Shown here piece after piece: positions 1 to 8,228 of a stretch of DNA of 64,000 nt. A model generated the notes under the pieces. It made no database searches and was not told the origin of the DNA. It saw only the letters and a program-made list of their open reading frames with translations. A program made the translations under genes and the position numbers. Within the stretch, counting starts at the first letter, position 1, and each line of letters opens with the position of its first letter. This DNA comes from Pseudomonadota bacterium (GTDB taxonomy: Bacteria > Pseudomonadota > Alphaproteobacteria > Sphingomonadales > Sphingomonadaceae): the NCBI GenBank assembly GCA_023423655.1, contig JAFAFE010000002.1, positions 1-64,000 on the forward strand, given 5' to 3'.

Positions 1-122
1 GGGGAGGTGGCGCGCGCGAAGCGCGTGACGGAGGGGTTATGCGCGCCAGCGGCGCGCGCGATTGCATAAGCAATCGCTTTTACCCCTCCACCATCCGGCT
101 ACGCCGGACGGTCCCCCTCCCC
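1..122. repeat. REPIN-like inverted pair of palindromic repeats
   Basis: Two diverged copies of one unit face each other. The first (1-39) begins GGGGAGGTGGC and ends GACGGAGGGGTTA, with a GCGCGCGAAGCGCG-type hairpin inside. The second (82-122) is its inverted counterpart, beginning ACCCCTCCACC and ending TCCCCCTCCCC around a GTCCGGCGTAGCCGGA-type hairpin. The spacer holds another hairpin, GCGATTGC-ATAA-GCAATCGC (58-77). Such paired units are typical of REPIN elements in alphaproteobacteria. The repeat may continue to the left of the window. A further hairpin (CTCCCCGAG/CTCGGGGAG) overlaps its right end at 117-138. Confidence 0.7.
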
Positions 123-138
123 GAGCAAGCTCGGGGAG

Positions 139-380
139 GAGCTTGCAGGCTTTGGCCAAAAGGAGTTTGGGGATGAGCCTAAGAATACGGTGTAATAAAA
201 TATGGGTGCAACACTTCACCTCCCTAAACCACACCCTGCGCATAACCTCTCCGCACCCAACCCCCTCCCACCCTCAAATGCTGGTAATTTGCCCGATGCG
301 TCCCTATACTGTCCACTAGGGTGTCAAAGATAAGCCGGGAAACGGCTGGATAAAAGCCAAGCGAAGCGGGACGCGAACTT
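139..380. other. Intergenic region upstream of cysE
   Basis: I see no convincing gene here. Small open frames on both strands lack ribosome binding sites and recognisable sequence. The segment carries the 5' region of cysE; I could not assign a clear promoter. Confidence 0.5.
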
Positions 381-1118
381 ATGTTGAACAGTCTGGTCGA
401 CTATCTGGATTCGGTTAAGGCGCGCGATCCTGCGCCGCGTTCGCGGTGGGAGATTTTGCTTTATCCCGGCGTCCATGCGCTCGGCTTTCACCGTGTGGCG
501 CATTGGCTGTTCGAAGCCGAAATGTTTTTCCTCGCGCGGTTGATCAACCATATAGCGCGACTTTTGACCGCCATCGACATCCATCCCGGCGCGAAGATCG
601 GCAAGCATCTGTTTATCGACCACGGCTTTACCGTGATCGGCGAAACCGCGCATATCGGGGACAATGTGACCATCTACCAGTGCGTCACTTTGGGCGGCAC
701 CAATCCGGCCAACGGGGTGGCGGGCAAGCGGCACCCGACTTTGGAAAATGATGTGATTGTCGGCTCCGGCGCGCAGATTTTGGGGCCGATTACGGTTGGC
801 CCGCGCGCACGCGTTGGCGCTAATGCGGTGGTGACGCGCGATGTGCCCGAAGGCGCGGTGATGGTCGGCATCCCGGCCAAGCCCACTTTGGTCGATGCGA
901 TCGAGTATCAGAAAGAATTTGTGCCTTATGGCACGCCGTGCAACGAATTATTCGATCCGGCCACGCAAAAGCTGGAAATGCTGCAATGCCAGCTTGAAAC
1001 CGCGCAAAAACAGCTCGCCCAGTTGATGGCTGAACGCGATGCAGCGCAACGGGGCGGTGATGCGCCCGAACCGCCCGCCGCCAAACGCGCGCGCATCAAG
1101 GTTGTCGATAAGGGGTAA
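381..1118 (+). CDS. cysE: Serine O-acetyltransferase
   Basis: Acetylates L-serine with acetyl-CoA to give O-acetylserine, the acceptor for sulfide in cysteine synthesis; cytoplasmic. The 245-residue protein has the family layout: a short helical N-terminus, then a left-handed beta-helix of hexapeptide repeats from about residue 66 to 170. The active-site signatures IDHGFTVIGETA (His81) and LGGTN...GKRHP (His118) are present. It is the short EpsC-like form, without the long N-terminal domain of the E. coli enzyme. A coiled-coil-like, Lys/Arg-rich tail follows residue 195. DUF2794 lies 12 bp downstream and may be cotranscribed. Confidence 0.93.
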   Translation: MLNSLVDYLDSVKARDPAPRSRWEILLYPGVHALGFHRVAHWLFEAEMFFLARLINHIARLLTAIDIHPGAKIGKHLFIDHGFTVIGETAHIGDNVTIYQCVTLGGTNPANGVAGKRHPTLENDVIVGSGAQILGPITVGPRARVGANAVVTRDVPEGAVMVGIPAKPTLVDAIEYQKEFVPYGTPCNELFDPATQKLEMLQCQLETAQKQLAQLMAERDAAQRGGDAPEPPAAKRARIKVVDKG

Positions 1119-1130
1119 TCGCGCGTCATA

Positions 1131-1475
1131 ATGCACAATGTCACCCCTTTTCCGCTCGCCGCCGCCGGACCCCGGCAAGTCGGTTTCGAGCGCGGGGAAT
1201 TGATGCGCATCCTTGACCTTTACGGCCGCATGGTCGCCGCCGGACATTGGCGCGATTATGCGATGGATATGGACCGCGACGCGGCGATTTTCTCCTGTTT
1301 CCGCCGCAGCGCCGAGCGCCCCGAATATCGTATCGAAAAACGCCCCGCCTTACGCAACCGTCAAGGCATGTGGGCGCTGGTCGGTGAAGGGGGCATTGTC
1401 CTTAAACGCGGCCATGAACTGGCGGGCATCCTCGCCCCCGTCGAGCGGCGGCTGATGAAGATTGTCGGCGATTAG
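1131..1475 (+). CDS. DUF2794 domain protein
   Basis: A 114-residue soluble protein that I recognise as the alphaproteobacterial DUF2794 family, whose function is unknown. The conserved core runs from VGFERGELMRILDLYGRMV through RPEYRIEKRPAL and ends in a short C-terminal helix. There is no signal peptide or membrane segment. It begins 12 bp after cysE on the same strand, so the two may share a transcript. No catalytic motif can be named. Confidence 0.8.
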   Translation: MHNVTPFPLAAAGPRQVGFERGELMRILDLYGRMVAAGHWRDYAMDMDRDAAIFSCFRRSAERPEYRIEKRPALRNRQGMWALVGEGGIVLKRGHELAGILAPVERRLMKIVGD

Positions 1476-1725
1476 ATTCTGCGCTCCCCGTTTTGGCGGG
1501 CTTCATTATCTCGCGCGCCATTTCGCCCTATTTCGGGGACATAATAGCTAATTATATACAACGTTTATTGGCGCACTCGTAAGGTTCTTTGCGTCTCCCA
1601 CGAACATTCTTGCCTACACAATAGCGGGTAGGGCAGGCTTGTCGGTTTCCGGCATCGGGTCGGAAAAGTCGAGGACGGATGTTCATGCGAACGATGCAGG
1701 CAGGCTATAGAGGACGCGGGGCGAG
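1476..1725. other. Intergenic region between DUF2794 and the 122-bp repeat
   Basis: Noncoding by appearance. Together with the adjacent repeat at 1726-1847 and 62 bp more, it fills a gap of about 430 bp between convergent DUF2794 and cobS. A CGTTTTGGCGGGC stretch just after the DUF2794 stop has weak dyad character, but there is no convincing terminator. Small open frames lack support. Confidence 0.5.
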
Positions 1726-1847
1726 CCACTATATATGGTATGGTTTGAAAAAGCGCGATTTGCCCGAACTTTGCGAAGTTAAGAGGGTGTTTCCGGCAGA
1801 AACCGGTGATTTTTGCCGACAAACTCTTCCACCACAACATATAGTGG
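1726..1847. mobile_element. MITE-like 122-bp element, copy 1
   Basis: A 122-bp AT-richer segment bounded by inverted ends CCACTATAT...ATATAGTGG. It shares a 43-nt core (1757-1799, starting GATTTGCC) with the element at 53056-53177; 38 of 43 positions match by hand count. Both copies are 122 bp, have inverted ends built on a TATATGG motif, and lie just downstream of a minus-strand gene (here 62 bp after cobS). The element is too short to encode a transposase, so it would need one in trans. A structured repeat family not moved by transposition is an alternative. Confidence 0.6.
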
Positions 1848-1909
1848 TTTCCTGTCCGGCCCCCGCTTCGGGTTCCGGATTGCTACCATCAGTCGAAGTC
1901 AGCGCCGAC

Positions 1910-2914
1910 TCAGGCCTTGCCGATAATGCTTTCGGGCAAATCTTCGCCGAACACGCGCTGATAATATTCGGCGACAATCATCCGCTCGGCCTCGTCGCAT
2001 TTGTTGAGGAAGGAGAGGCGGAAGGCAAAGCCGACATTTTTGAAAATCTCGCTATTTTGTGCCCAGCTAATCACGGTGCGCGGGCTCATCACGGTCGAAA
2101 TATCGCCGTTGATAAAGCCTTGGCGCGTCAAGTCCGCGACCTTGACCATCTTGTCGACCAGCGCGCGCGCACCCGGCGCATCATATTCGCCCGATTTGGC
2201 GAGCACGATATTGGCTTCGGTTTCTGCCGGAAGATAGTTCAGGGTAACGACGATGTTCCAACGGTCCATCTGCCCTTGGTTAATCTGTTGCGTGCCATGA
2301 TACAGCCCGCTCGTGTCGCCCAAGCCAATCGTGTTCGACGTCGCAAACAAACGGAAATAAGGGTTGGGGCGGATCACACGGTTCTGGTCGAGCAGGGTCA
2401 GCTTGCCATCGGTTTCGAGCACGCGCTGGATAACGAACATCACATCGGGGCGCCCCGCATCATATTCGTCGAACACCAAAGCGGTCGGGGTTTGCAGCGC
2501 CCAAGGGAGCAGCCCTTCGCGAAATTCGGTGACCTGCTTGCCGTCCTTCAACACAATCGCATCGCGGCCGACCAGATCGACGCGGCTGATATGGCTGTCG
2601 AGGTTGATACGCACACACGGCCATTTAAGGCGGGCGGCGACCTGTTCGATATGGGTCGATTTGCCGGTGCCATGATAGCCCTGGATCATCACGCGGCGGT
2701 TGAACGAAAAGCCTGCAAGGATGGCGAAAGTCGTGTCCGGATCAAACACATAAGCGGGGTCAAGGTCGGGCACCCGCTCGTCGGCTTCGCTGAAGGCGGG
2801 GACTTCCATGTCCGAATCAATGCCGAACATCTCACGCACCTTGACCATCTTGTCAGGGGCTTCGAGGATGGTCGTTTCCATGCTGGCAGGCTGGACATTG
2901 GGCAGATCGGACAT
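1910..2914 (-). CDS. cobS: CobS-type AAA+ ATPase (cobaltochelatase subunit)
   Basis: In the aerobic B12 pathway CobS acts with CobT and CobN to insert cobalt into hydrogenobyrinic acid diamide. The 334-residue protein starts with the CobS N-terminal segment (MVKVREMFGIDSDMEVPAF). It has Walker A GYHGTGKST (residues 79-87) and Walker B ALVFDEYDAG (about 146-155), then sensor and lid motifs through MSPRTVISWAQN. Its start codon overlaps the stop of the J-domain gene (TGATG), so the two are probably coupled. cobT, which often follows cobS, is absent: downstream are the 122-bp element and convergent DUF2794. Confidence 0.9.
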   Translation of the reverse strand: MSDLPNVQPASMETTILEAPDKMVKVREMFGIDSDMEVPAFSEADERVPDLDPAYVFDPDTTFAILAGFSFNRRVMIQGYHGTGKSTHIEQVAARLKWPCVRINLDSHISRVDLVGRDAIVLKDGKQVTEFREGLLPWALQTPTALVFDEYDAGRPDVMFVIQRVLETDGKLTLLDQNRVIRPNPYFRLFATSNTIGLGDTSGLYHGTQQINQGQMDRWNIVVTLNYLPAETEANIVLAKSGEYDAPGARALVDKMVKVADLTRQGFINGDISTVMSPRTVISWAQNSEIFKNVGFAFRLSFLNKCDEAERMIVAEYYQRVFGEDLPESIIGKA

Positions 2915-3513
2915 CAGGACTCTCGGAAAAAAGGTGAGTTTCGAAGCTGCGTATAGGCGGAAACGGTGCGTTGCAACGCCTTTTCGTGGGTGCGGTCGCC
3001 GCCGTTACGGTCAGGATGATATTTATGGACAAGCTCGGTATAGCGTTTTCGGATGGCGCGGCGGTCAGCGTCGGGGGCGAGCCCCAAGGCTTTGAGCGCC
3101 TTTCTATCCGCCTCGCTCAACATATGGCCATTGCGGGCAGGGGGCACCTTGCGATGTTCGGCATAGCGCGCGCCGATGGCGTCGAGCGGATCGGCAAAAT
3201 CGGCCCAGCGCGGCCCCGGATCGGTGCCGTTCGAGGCAAAGGCGCGGGTTTCGCGCTGCCACCCCGCATAAGGGGTTTGCGCGGCATAAATCTCGTCGCT
3301 GGTCATGCCGGAAAAATAGTTGAAGCCCGCGTTAAACTCGCGGACATGGTCAAGGCACAACCAGCGCCACGCGGGCGGCGAACCATCTTCGGGCAGGCCA
3401 TAAAGCGGCGGCGCGCGAAACTCCCCGCTTTCGGGGCAGCCTTCAACCGCGCAAGCGCGCGTGCCGTCGCCGACCCGGCCATGAAATCTTGAATGTCGTG
3501 TTTTGTCTGTCAT
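2914..3513 (-). CDS. J-domain (DnaJ-like) protein
   Basis: A protein of about 199 residues with a C-terminal J domain containing the HPD tripeptide (HKYHPDRNGGDR) that stimulates Hsp70 ATPase. The N-terminal two thirds has paired cysteines (CAVEGCPESG and a later C in WRWLCLDH) and aromatic-rich segments (FNAGFNYFSGMTSDEIY). This is typical of the alphaproteobacterial J-domain protein encoded beside cobS and bolA. I chose the ATG at 3513 (MTDKTRH) because the frame upstream lacks family-like sequence. It diverges from bolA with 30 bp between starts, and its stop overlaps the cobS start. Confidence 0.85.
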   Translation of the reverse strand: MTDKTRHSRFHGRVGDGTRACAVEGCPESGEFRAPPLYGLPEDGSPPAWRWLCLDHVREFNAGFNYFSGMTSDEIYAAQTPYAGWQRETRAFASNGTDPGPRWADFADPLDAIGARYAEHRKVPPARNGHMLSEADRKALKALGLAPDADRRAIRKRYTELVHKYHPDRNGGDRTHEKALQRTVSAYTQLRNSPFFRES

Positions 3514-3543
3514 AATCGTGAAGAAAGCCAAGATGGGAATGAT

Positions 3544-3819
3544 ATGAGCAAAGGTCCAGTGCAACAGGAAATGGAAAAGCGGTTGGTTGCGGCGCTATCG
3601 CCCGACCAGCTCGTCGTTACCAATGACAGCGAAAAGCATCGCGGCCATGCCGGATATGACGGCACGGGCGAAAGCCATTTTTCAGTCGCGGTGACAAGTA
3701 CAAAATTTTCCGGCCTCAACCGCGTTGCGCGGCAAAGGCTGGTCAATCAGGCACTTGGCGATTTAATGGCAGAGCGGATTCACGCGCTCGCCATCAAGGC
3801 TGTTGCGCCGGGGGAGTGA
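3544..3819 (+). CDS. bolA: BolA family protein
   Basis: A small (91 aa) BolA-fold protein. These act with monothiol glutaredoxins in iron-sulfur and redox signalling and can affect transcription. Visible hallmarks are the region around VTNDSEKHRGHAGYDG, with its conserved histidine, then ESHFSVAVTSTKFSGLNRVARQRLVNQAL and a C-terminal HALAIKA. Start ATG 3544 follows a GGGAAT ribosome binding site; the longer open frame from 3493 is unlikely. Its last 26 bp overlap the convergent lipoprotein gene. Confidence 0.92.
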   Translation: MSKGPVQQEMEKRLVAALSPDQLVVTNDSEKHRGHAGYDGTGESHFSVAVTSTKFSGLNRVARQRLVNQALGDLMAERIHALAIKAVAPGE

Positions 3820-4405
3820 GGGGTCGCCGTCCGCTAGGAACAGCAGGCGCAGCAGGCTGGCCACAGCCGCCTCTATGCAGACACCAGCGCAGCGTGATAA
3901 CACCGATGGCCGCGCCTTTTGCGTCATATACGCCTTGCGAAAGCTGGTCGATCTCGCCCTTGGGATGCTGTTCACTGCCTTCATAAAGCGGCTTTTGTGC
4001 GCCGACCGCTATGGTCTGCTGAAACTTGGCTTCGTCGGACTGGACAAGGTCGTGGCTTGTCTGGTTGACCGCAATCAGACAGCCTCTTTTGTCCATCACC
4101 ATGATAAGGTCGAGCCGCCCGCCGGTTTGCGCGCCTTCCTGCGCCAGCGTTTGTGACAAGGGCCGCGCGAGCATTGCGGCGATCACGCCATCGGGGGGGG
4201 GCGCTTCATATTCGGCCAGCCAGCGCGCATTATCACTCTCGCATGTGTCGGGGCGTGCATTGGCCGCTACCATCGCCGCACGAATATCGGCGCGGGCGGC
4301 ATAAGCTTGAATCCGCGCCAAACTCTCGCTGTCCGGCTGAGGCGCCTGACACGCGGCCAAGGGGAGGGCGAGCAGCAAAGATAGACGGGTGGCGCGCGCC
4401 CTCAT
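3794..4405 (-). CDS. Putative lipoprotein of unknown function
   Basis: A 203-residue protein starting with a lipoprotein signal (lipobox LAAC, Cys19). The mature part has a Cys in RPDTCESDNARWL, a central IMVMDKRGCLIAVNQTSHDLVQSDE that resembles periplasmic PAS/Cache-type sensor folds, and a closing GVITLRWCL strand. No signalling domain is attached. The tail is Pro/Ala rich and convergently overlaps bolA. It overlaps the downstream end of the desaturase gene by 4 bp, so the two are probably one operon. An uninterrupted C9 tract (4193-4201 on the plus strand) encodes Pro-Pro-Pro. Confidence 0.6.
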   Translation of the reverse strand: MRARATRLSLLLALPLAACQAPQPDSESLARIQAYAARADIRAAMVAANARPDTCESDNARWLAEYEAPPPDGVIAAMLARPLSQTLAQEGAQTGGRLDLIMVMDKRGCLIAVNQTSHDLVQSDEAKFQQTIAVGAQKPLYEGSEQHPKGEIDQLSQGVYDAKGAAIGVITLRWCLHRGGCGQPAAPAVPSGRRPLTPPAQQP

Positions 4406-5376
4406 GCGGCAGGGGCCAGTTTGGCCGGCACCAGCATCCGCACACTATCCAGAATTGGCCGGGTATAAATGCCAGCCAAGGAGGCATGGTTGGGGGTTTC
4501 ATCGCCAATGCCGTAAGTGATACGCTCGCGCATTTTGGTGGTCACATAAAGCGTGCCGAACAGGCGGTCCCATATCGCCAAAGTGCCGCCCATATTCTTG
4601 TCCCAGTGGCGCTGGTCCTCGCTATGGTGGATCTGGTGTTGGGCAGGCGAAATCAGCCAGCGTTCCACCTTCGGGCCGAACGAAATCCATACCGGCGAAT
4701 GGCGAAAGGCGCTCCCCAGCAAATTGGCGAGAACCCAGAAAATATTACCGCCCATCAAGGTCGCCATTGTCAAACGATCGCCGAACAAGGCGAGGAACAG
4801 CCCGTTCACGGTCGCTGCACCGGCCATGATAGCCAGTCCGGTATAGACCAATGCCACGGGATGATGGCGTTCTGCGGTCATGAAATTAAGGACGGTCGCA
4901 CTGTGATGGACCTTGTGGAATTGCCACAAGAGCGGGATGCGATGTTCGGCATAATGGACCGCATAGCGGATGAGGTCATCGACAAGGAACAAAGTGGCGG
5001 CCAGCAGGACGGGGGCGATAACCGTCATCGCGGTGATGTTGTCCGGCACCGCAGGCAGCAGGGCGCTGGCTCCATGCGCGATGAAGGCGGTCAATGATTC
5101 GCGGTCGGGCGCGATGCCGTCATAGAGCATCGCCAACAGCGCGCTGTTCATCATGATCAGGCCATAATCATTGATGGCGCTCCGGCTGAACCATGTTTCG
5201 CGGCTCCACAACCGCTCGCGCGCCGTAAGGTGAAATTGCTTTTCGGGTCGCCATAACAAAGCAGCCACGATGCAGGACGCGACGATGAACAGCCAATAAG
5301 TACGCGATCCGCTATTGAGGAAAAGGCCCAATAATTTAAGGCTCATCGCTTCGCTGGCATGACCGAAATATTCCAT
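4402..5376 (-). CDS. Sterol desaturase / fatty acid hydroxylase family protein
   Basis: A 324-residue integral membrane di-iron oxygenase-type protein. The histidine clusters that bind iron are visible: HYAEH, HKVHH (followed by ERHHP) and HQIHH. Several hydrophobic spans surround them. Family members hydroxylate or desaturate lipids, sterols or carotenoids; the substrate cannot be told from sequence. An in-frame ATG at 5346 is an alternative start and neither has a clear ribosome binding site. The gene is divergent from the alpha/beta hydrolase (133 bp gap) and overlaps the lipoprotein gene downstream. Confidence 0.85.
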   Translation of the reverse strand: MEYFGHASEAMSLKLLGLFLNSGSRTYWLFIVASCIVAALLWRPEKQFHLTARERLWSRETWFSRSAINDYGLIMMNSALLAMLYDGIAPDRESLTAFIAHGASALLPAVPDNITAMTVIAPVLLAATLFLVDDLIRYAVHYAEHRIPLLWQFHKVHHSATVLNFMTAERHHPVALVYTGLAIMAGAATVNGLFLALFGDRLTMATLMGGNIFWVLANLLGSAFRHSPVWISFGPKVERWLISPAQHQIHHSEDQRHWDKNMGGTLAIWDRLFGTLYVTTKMRERITYGIGDETPNHASLAGIYTRPILDSVRMLVPAKLAPAA

Positions 5377-5509
5377 GCGCTGCCAATAACATAAGGCGGT
5401 TTATAATTGGTTTAACCCTTAAAAAGGCCGGTAATCCTCGACAAAGCTGCGGGGCTGTGGATATTGGCGGCTCCATAAAACGCAGCCGATAAGCGGGGAG
5501 AGAATTATC

Positions 5510-6433
5510 ATGCGCCAACCTTTTGCACTGGAGCGGATCACGCTGCCCAGCGGGATTGAACTCGATTATGTCGATGAAGGGCCGCGCGATGCGCCCGCGA
5601 TGTTGTTCCTCCACGGCTTTCCGGAATCGCACTGGACCTGGCGCAACCAGATCCCGCATTTTTCCGACCGTTATCGGGTGATTGTCCCCGACCAGCGCGG
5701 CTATGCCAAATCATCCAAGCCCGAAGGTGTCGAAAATTATACGGCAGACAAGCTGGCGCAGGATATTTTCGCGCTCGCCGAAGCTTTGGGCATCGAACGC
5801 TTCACGCTCGTCGGCCATGATTGGGGCGGTGCGCTCGCATGGCTGATCGCCCTGATGAGCGGCCCCAACGGTCCCGCCACCTATCGCGGCAAAGTCGCGC
5901 GGCTCATCATCGCCAATGCACCGCACCCTTATATTTTCCAGAAATTGCTGTTCGACAATCCGGAGCAGCGCGCGGCGAGCCAATATATTCGTGGCTTTCG
6001 CGATAGCGCCAATGATGACCTCATCCGGGACACCGGCATTGCTGGCATATTGATGAAGGAATTTGGCGGAGCGGAAGGAAGCGCTGCGCTCACCGATCAG
6101 GACCGGCAAATCTATTTCCGTGACTGGAACGAGCCGGGCGCGGCCTTTGCGATGCTGAACTGGTATCGCGCGTCCAACGTGATTGTGCCAGCGATGGATG
6201 AAACGCCGGAGCGCCCTGCGTCGGTCGATGGCCCGTTCCCGCCCACCGCGATGCCGACCCTAGTGATCTGGGCGCTGGATGATGTTGCCTTGCCGCCATG
6301 CAATCTCGACGGGTTGGGCGATCTGGTGCCGGATCTGAAAGTGGTCAAAATTCCGGGCGCGGGCCATTTTGTGCCGTGGGAAAAGCCCGATGCGGTCAAT
6401 GCTGTGATGGACGAATGGTTATCGACGCATTGA
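5510..6433 (+). CDS. Alpha/beta hydrolase, epoxide hydrolase-like
   Basis: A 307-residue alpha/beta-hydrolase. The oxyanion-hole motif is HGFPESHWTW (about 35-44). The nucleophile elbow is GHDWGG with aspartate (Asp104), as in epoxide hydrolases and haloalkane dehalogenases, and the catalytic histidine is in GAGHFVPWEKPD (about 286). The family opens epoxides or removes halides through an alkyl-enzyme ester. HGFPE.HW.W and YTADKLAQDI favour epoxide hydrolase. The protein is cytoplasmic, with no signal peptide. It is convergent with the DUF2332 gene, 7 bp away. Confidence 0.85.
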   Translation: MRQPFALERITLPSGIELDYVDEGPRDAPAMLFLHGFPESHWTWRNQIPHFSDRYRVIVPDQRGYAKSSKPEGVENYTADKLAQDIFALAEALGIERFTLVGHDWGGALAWLIALMSGPNGPATYRGKVARLIIANAPHPYIFQKLLFDNPEQRAASQYIRGFRDSANDDLIRDTGIAGILMKEFGGAEGSAALTDQDRQIYFRDWNEPGAAFAMLNWYRASNVIVPAMDETPERPASVDGPFPPTAMPTLVIWALDDVALPPCNLDGLGDLVPDLKVVKIPGAGHFVPWEKPDAVNAVMDEWLSTH

Positions 6434-6440
6434 GACGGGT

Positions 6441-7517
6441 TTAGGCCGGAGGTCTATGCTCGACCCAAAAGCCGTGGGCATGGGCATGGCCGATTAGCAC
6501 CGGCGCGCCATGTCCCGGCCAACTGCGGATGACAATATCATGGCGGCTCAAATTGCGGTCGGCCTCCACCGCGACCCAGCCGAGCGGGCGGTCTGACGTG
6601 GCTTTGGCGCCCGCTGCCTCCATCGCTTCGGTAATCCGGCGCTGGCGCGGTTCGTCCATATATTGCCACATGATCGAGTGCATGAGGACGCGCATCACGC
6701 CTTCTTCTTGCGGTAAAGCCAGTTGTGCCTCGACCCAGTCGGCGGCATCGGACTTGACCAGATTGACTGGCCGTTCGCGCTGCATCACAATCGCTTTGGC
6801 AACCCGTTCGAACCGCGCCGGATGGTCTTGCCACACATAAGCAAGCAAGCGCCGCTCATTGGCGGGGCGGGTCGCATCCATCGGCTGGATGTCGCTCCCG
6901 CGCACGGTGAGGATGTCGGGCAGCGTATGCGGCGGGGGACTGCCGCGCCATTCCGGCGTGATCTGTACGGTCGAGTCTTCCGGTCCGACTTTGACTCCGC
7001 CCAAATCCATATGGAAACGGTCAATCAACAGGTTAAGCCCTGCACTTGAACCGATTTCGATAATCTCCATACGCCCGCCATGTCGCGCGGCAAGATGGAG
7101 GAGGCCGGTCATCAGCGAAGCGGACCGCCCCGGCTCGTTGGTTTGCGGCGGGCTATCAAGCCAGGGAAGAAGCGCCGCGTCCTGTCTTGCCAGAAAGGCC
7201 GCAACAATTGGGAGCATATCGTTCGCGCGCGCCTCCCCCTTAAACAGCCCGTCCAGTTCCGACGCATCACCCGTAAGCCACAGATCATGCACACCGCCGA
7301 CCAGCCGCAACGCCAGTCCGTCCGCGACCGCATTGCCTGTCCAGCCCAGCACTGCGCGGCCTGTCTTGGTTGCCGCGCTTAACCCGCCCGCCAGCGCGCG
7401 GCATATTTGCGCCGTGATAGGTGCCTGATTCGCATCGCAATAAGCGGCCTGTATTTCGAAGGCGGCGCGGACAATATCCGCGCTATGTCCCGATGCTTCA
7501 ATTCTATCCGTCATCAT
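6441..7517 (-). CDS. DUF2332 family protein
   Basis: A protein of about 358 residues that I recognise as DUF2332. It has a conserved core GRMEIIEIGSSAGLNLLIDRF, resembling a methyltransferase nucleotide-binding loop, and a later LMHSIMWQYMDEPRQRRI. The biochemical role is unknown; a SAM-dependent fold is an inference from the EIGSSAG loop. The start is taken at 7517 (tandem ATG at 7514); the open frame extends to 7568 but would overlap hisG upstream sequence. It is divergent from hisG, 42 bp between starts, so the promoters must be closely packed. Confidence 0.75.
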   Translation of the reverse strand: MMTDRIEASGHSADIVRAAFEIQAAYCDANQAPITAQICRALAGGLSAATKTGRAVLGWTGNAVADGLALRLVGGVHDLWLTGDASELDGLFKGEARANDMLPIVAAFLARQDAALLPWLDSPPQTNEPGRSASLMTGLLHLAARHGGRMEIIEIGSSAGLNLLIDRFHMDLGGVKVGPEDSTVQITPEWRGSPPPHTLPDILTVRGSDIQPMDATRPANERRLLAYVWQDHPARFERVAKAIVMQRERPVNLVKSDAADWVEAQLALPQEEGVMRVLMHSIMWQYMDEPRQRRITEAMEAAGAKATSDRPLGWVAVEADRNLSRHDIVIRSWPGHGAPVLIGHAHAHGFWVEHRPPA

Positions 7518-7559
7518 GGTTGCCCTTCGCTTGATGGTCGCGTAACGCTGCACCGCAGC

Positions 7560-8228
7560 ATGACCCAAAAACTCATCTTTGCAATCCCCAAGGGGCGGAT
7601 TCTCGACGAAGCCTTACCTTTGTTAAAGGCGGCGGGCATTGAACCCGAAGCGGCCTTTTTCGACAAGGAAAGCCGCGCGCTGACCTTTGCGACCAACCGG
7701 CCGGAGATCGACATCATCCGCGTGCGCGCGTTCGATGTGGCGACTTTTGTGGCGCATGGCGCAGCGCAGATCGGCATTGTCGGCTCGGATGTGATCGACG
7801 AGTTCAACTATTCCGAACTCTATGCGCCGGTCGATTTGAAAATCGGCCATTGCCGTCTGTCGGTCGCAGAGCCCGAGGGCCTGGCGGCAGAAGATGTGCG
7901 CGGCATGAGCCATGTGCGCGTTGCGACCAAATATCCGGCGACCACGCGGCGCTACTATGAAGCGCAGGGCATACAGGCCGAATGTGTGAAACTGAATGGG
8001 GCGATGGAAATTGCGCCCTTGCTCGGCCTGTCGCGGCGGATTGTTGACCTTGTATCGTCGGGCCGCACGCTCAAGGAAAACGGCCTCACTGAAACCGATG
8101 TGTTGGCGCAAGTGTCCGCACGGCTCATCGTCAACCGCGCCGCGTTCAAACAGCGCAGCGCCGAAGTGGTGCCGCTGGTCGACCGTTTCCGCCAGATTGT
8201 ATCGGAGCGCGCCGATGTTGCGGCTTGA
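7560..8228 (+). CDS. hisG: ATP phosphoribosyltransferase, short form
   Basis: Catalyses the first step of histidine synthesis, joining ATP and PRPP. At 222 residues it is the short HisG_S form, which lacks the C-terminal regulatory domain and normally needs a HisZ subunit encoded elsewhere. Signatures are IPKGRILDEALP at the N-terminus, IGIVGSDVIDE and the PRPP loop region DLVSSGRTLKENGL. Start ATG 7560 (MTQKLIF) matches the family N-terminus; the frame upstream is not homologous. It overlaps hisD by 14 bp, indicating cotranslation. Confidence 0.95.
   Translation: MTQKLIFAIPKGRILDEALPLLKAAGIEPEAAFFDKESRALTFATNRPEIDIIRVRAFDVATFVAHGAAQIGIVGSDVIDEFNYSELYAPVDLKIGHCRLSVAEPEGLAAEDVRGMSHVRVATKYPATTRRYYEAQGIQAECVKLNGAMEIAPLLGLSRRIVDLVSSGRTLKENGLTETDVLAQVSARLIVNRAAFKQRSAEVVPLVDRFRQIVSERADVAA

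Noticed and set aside
1565..1840. Small open frames within and beside the 122-bp repeat
   Set aside because: The repeat's two copies read KHPLNFAKF and KHPLSFAKF in one frame, which might suggest a peptide. But starts and stops are not shared, and changes are not biased to third positions strongly enough to argue for coding.
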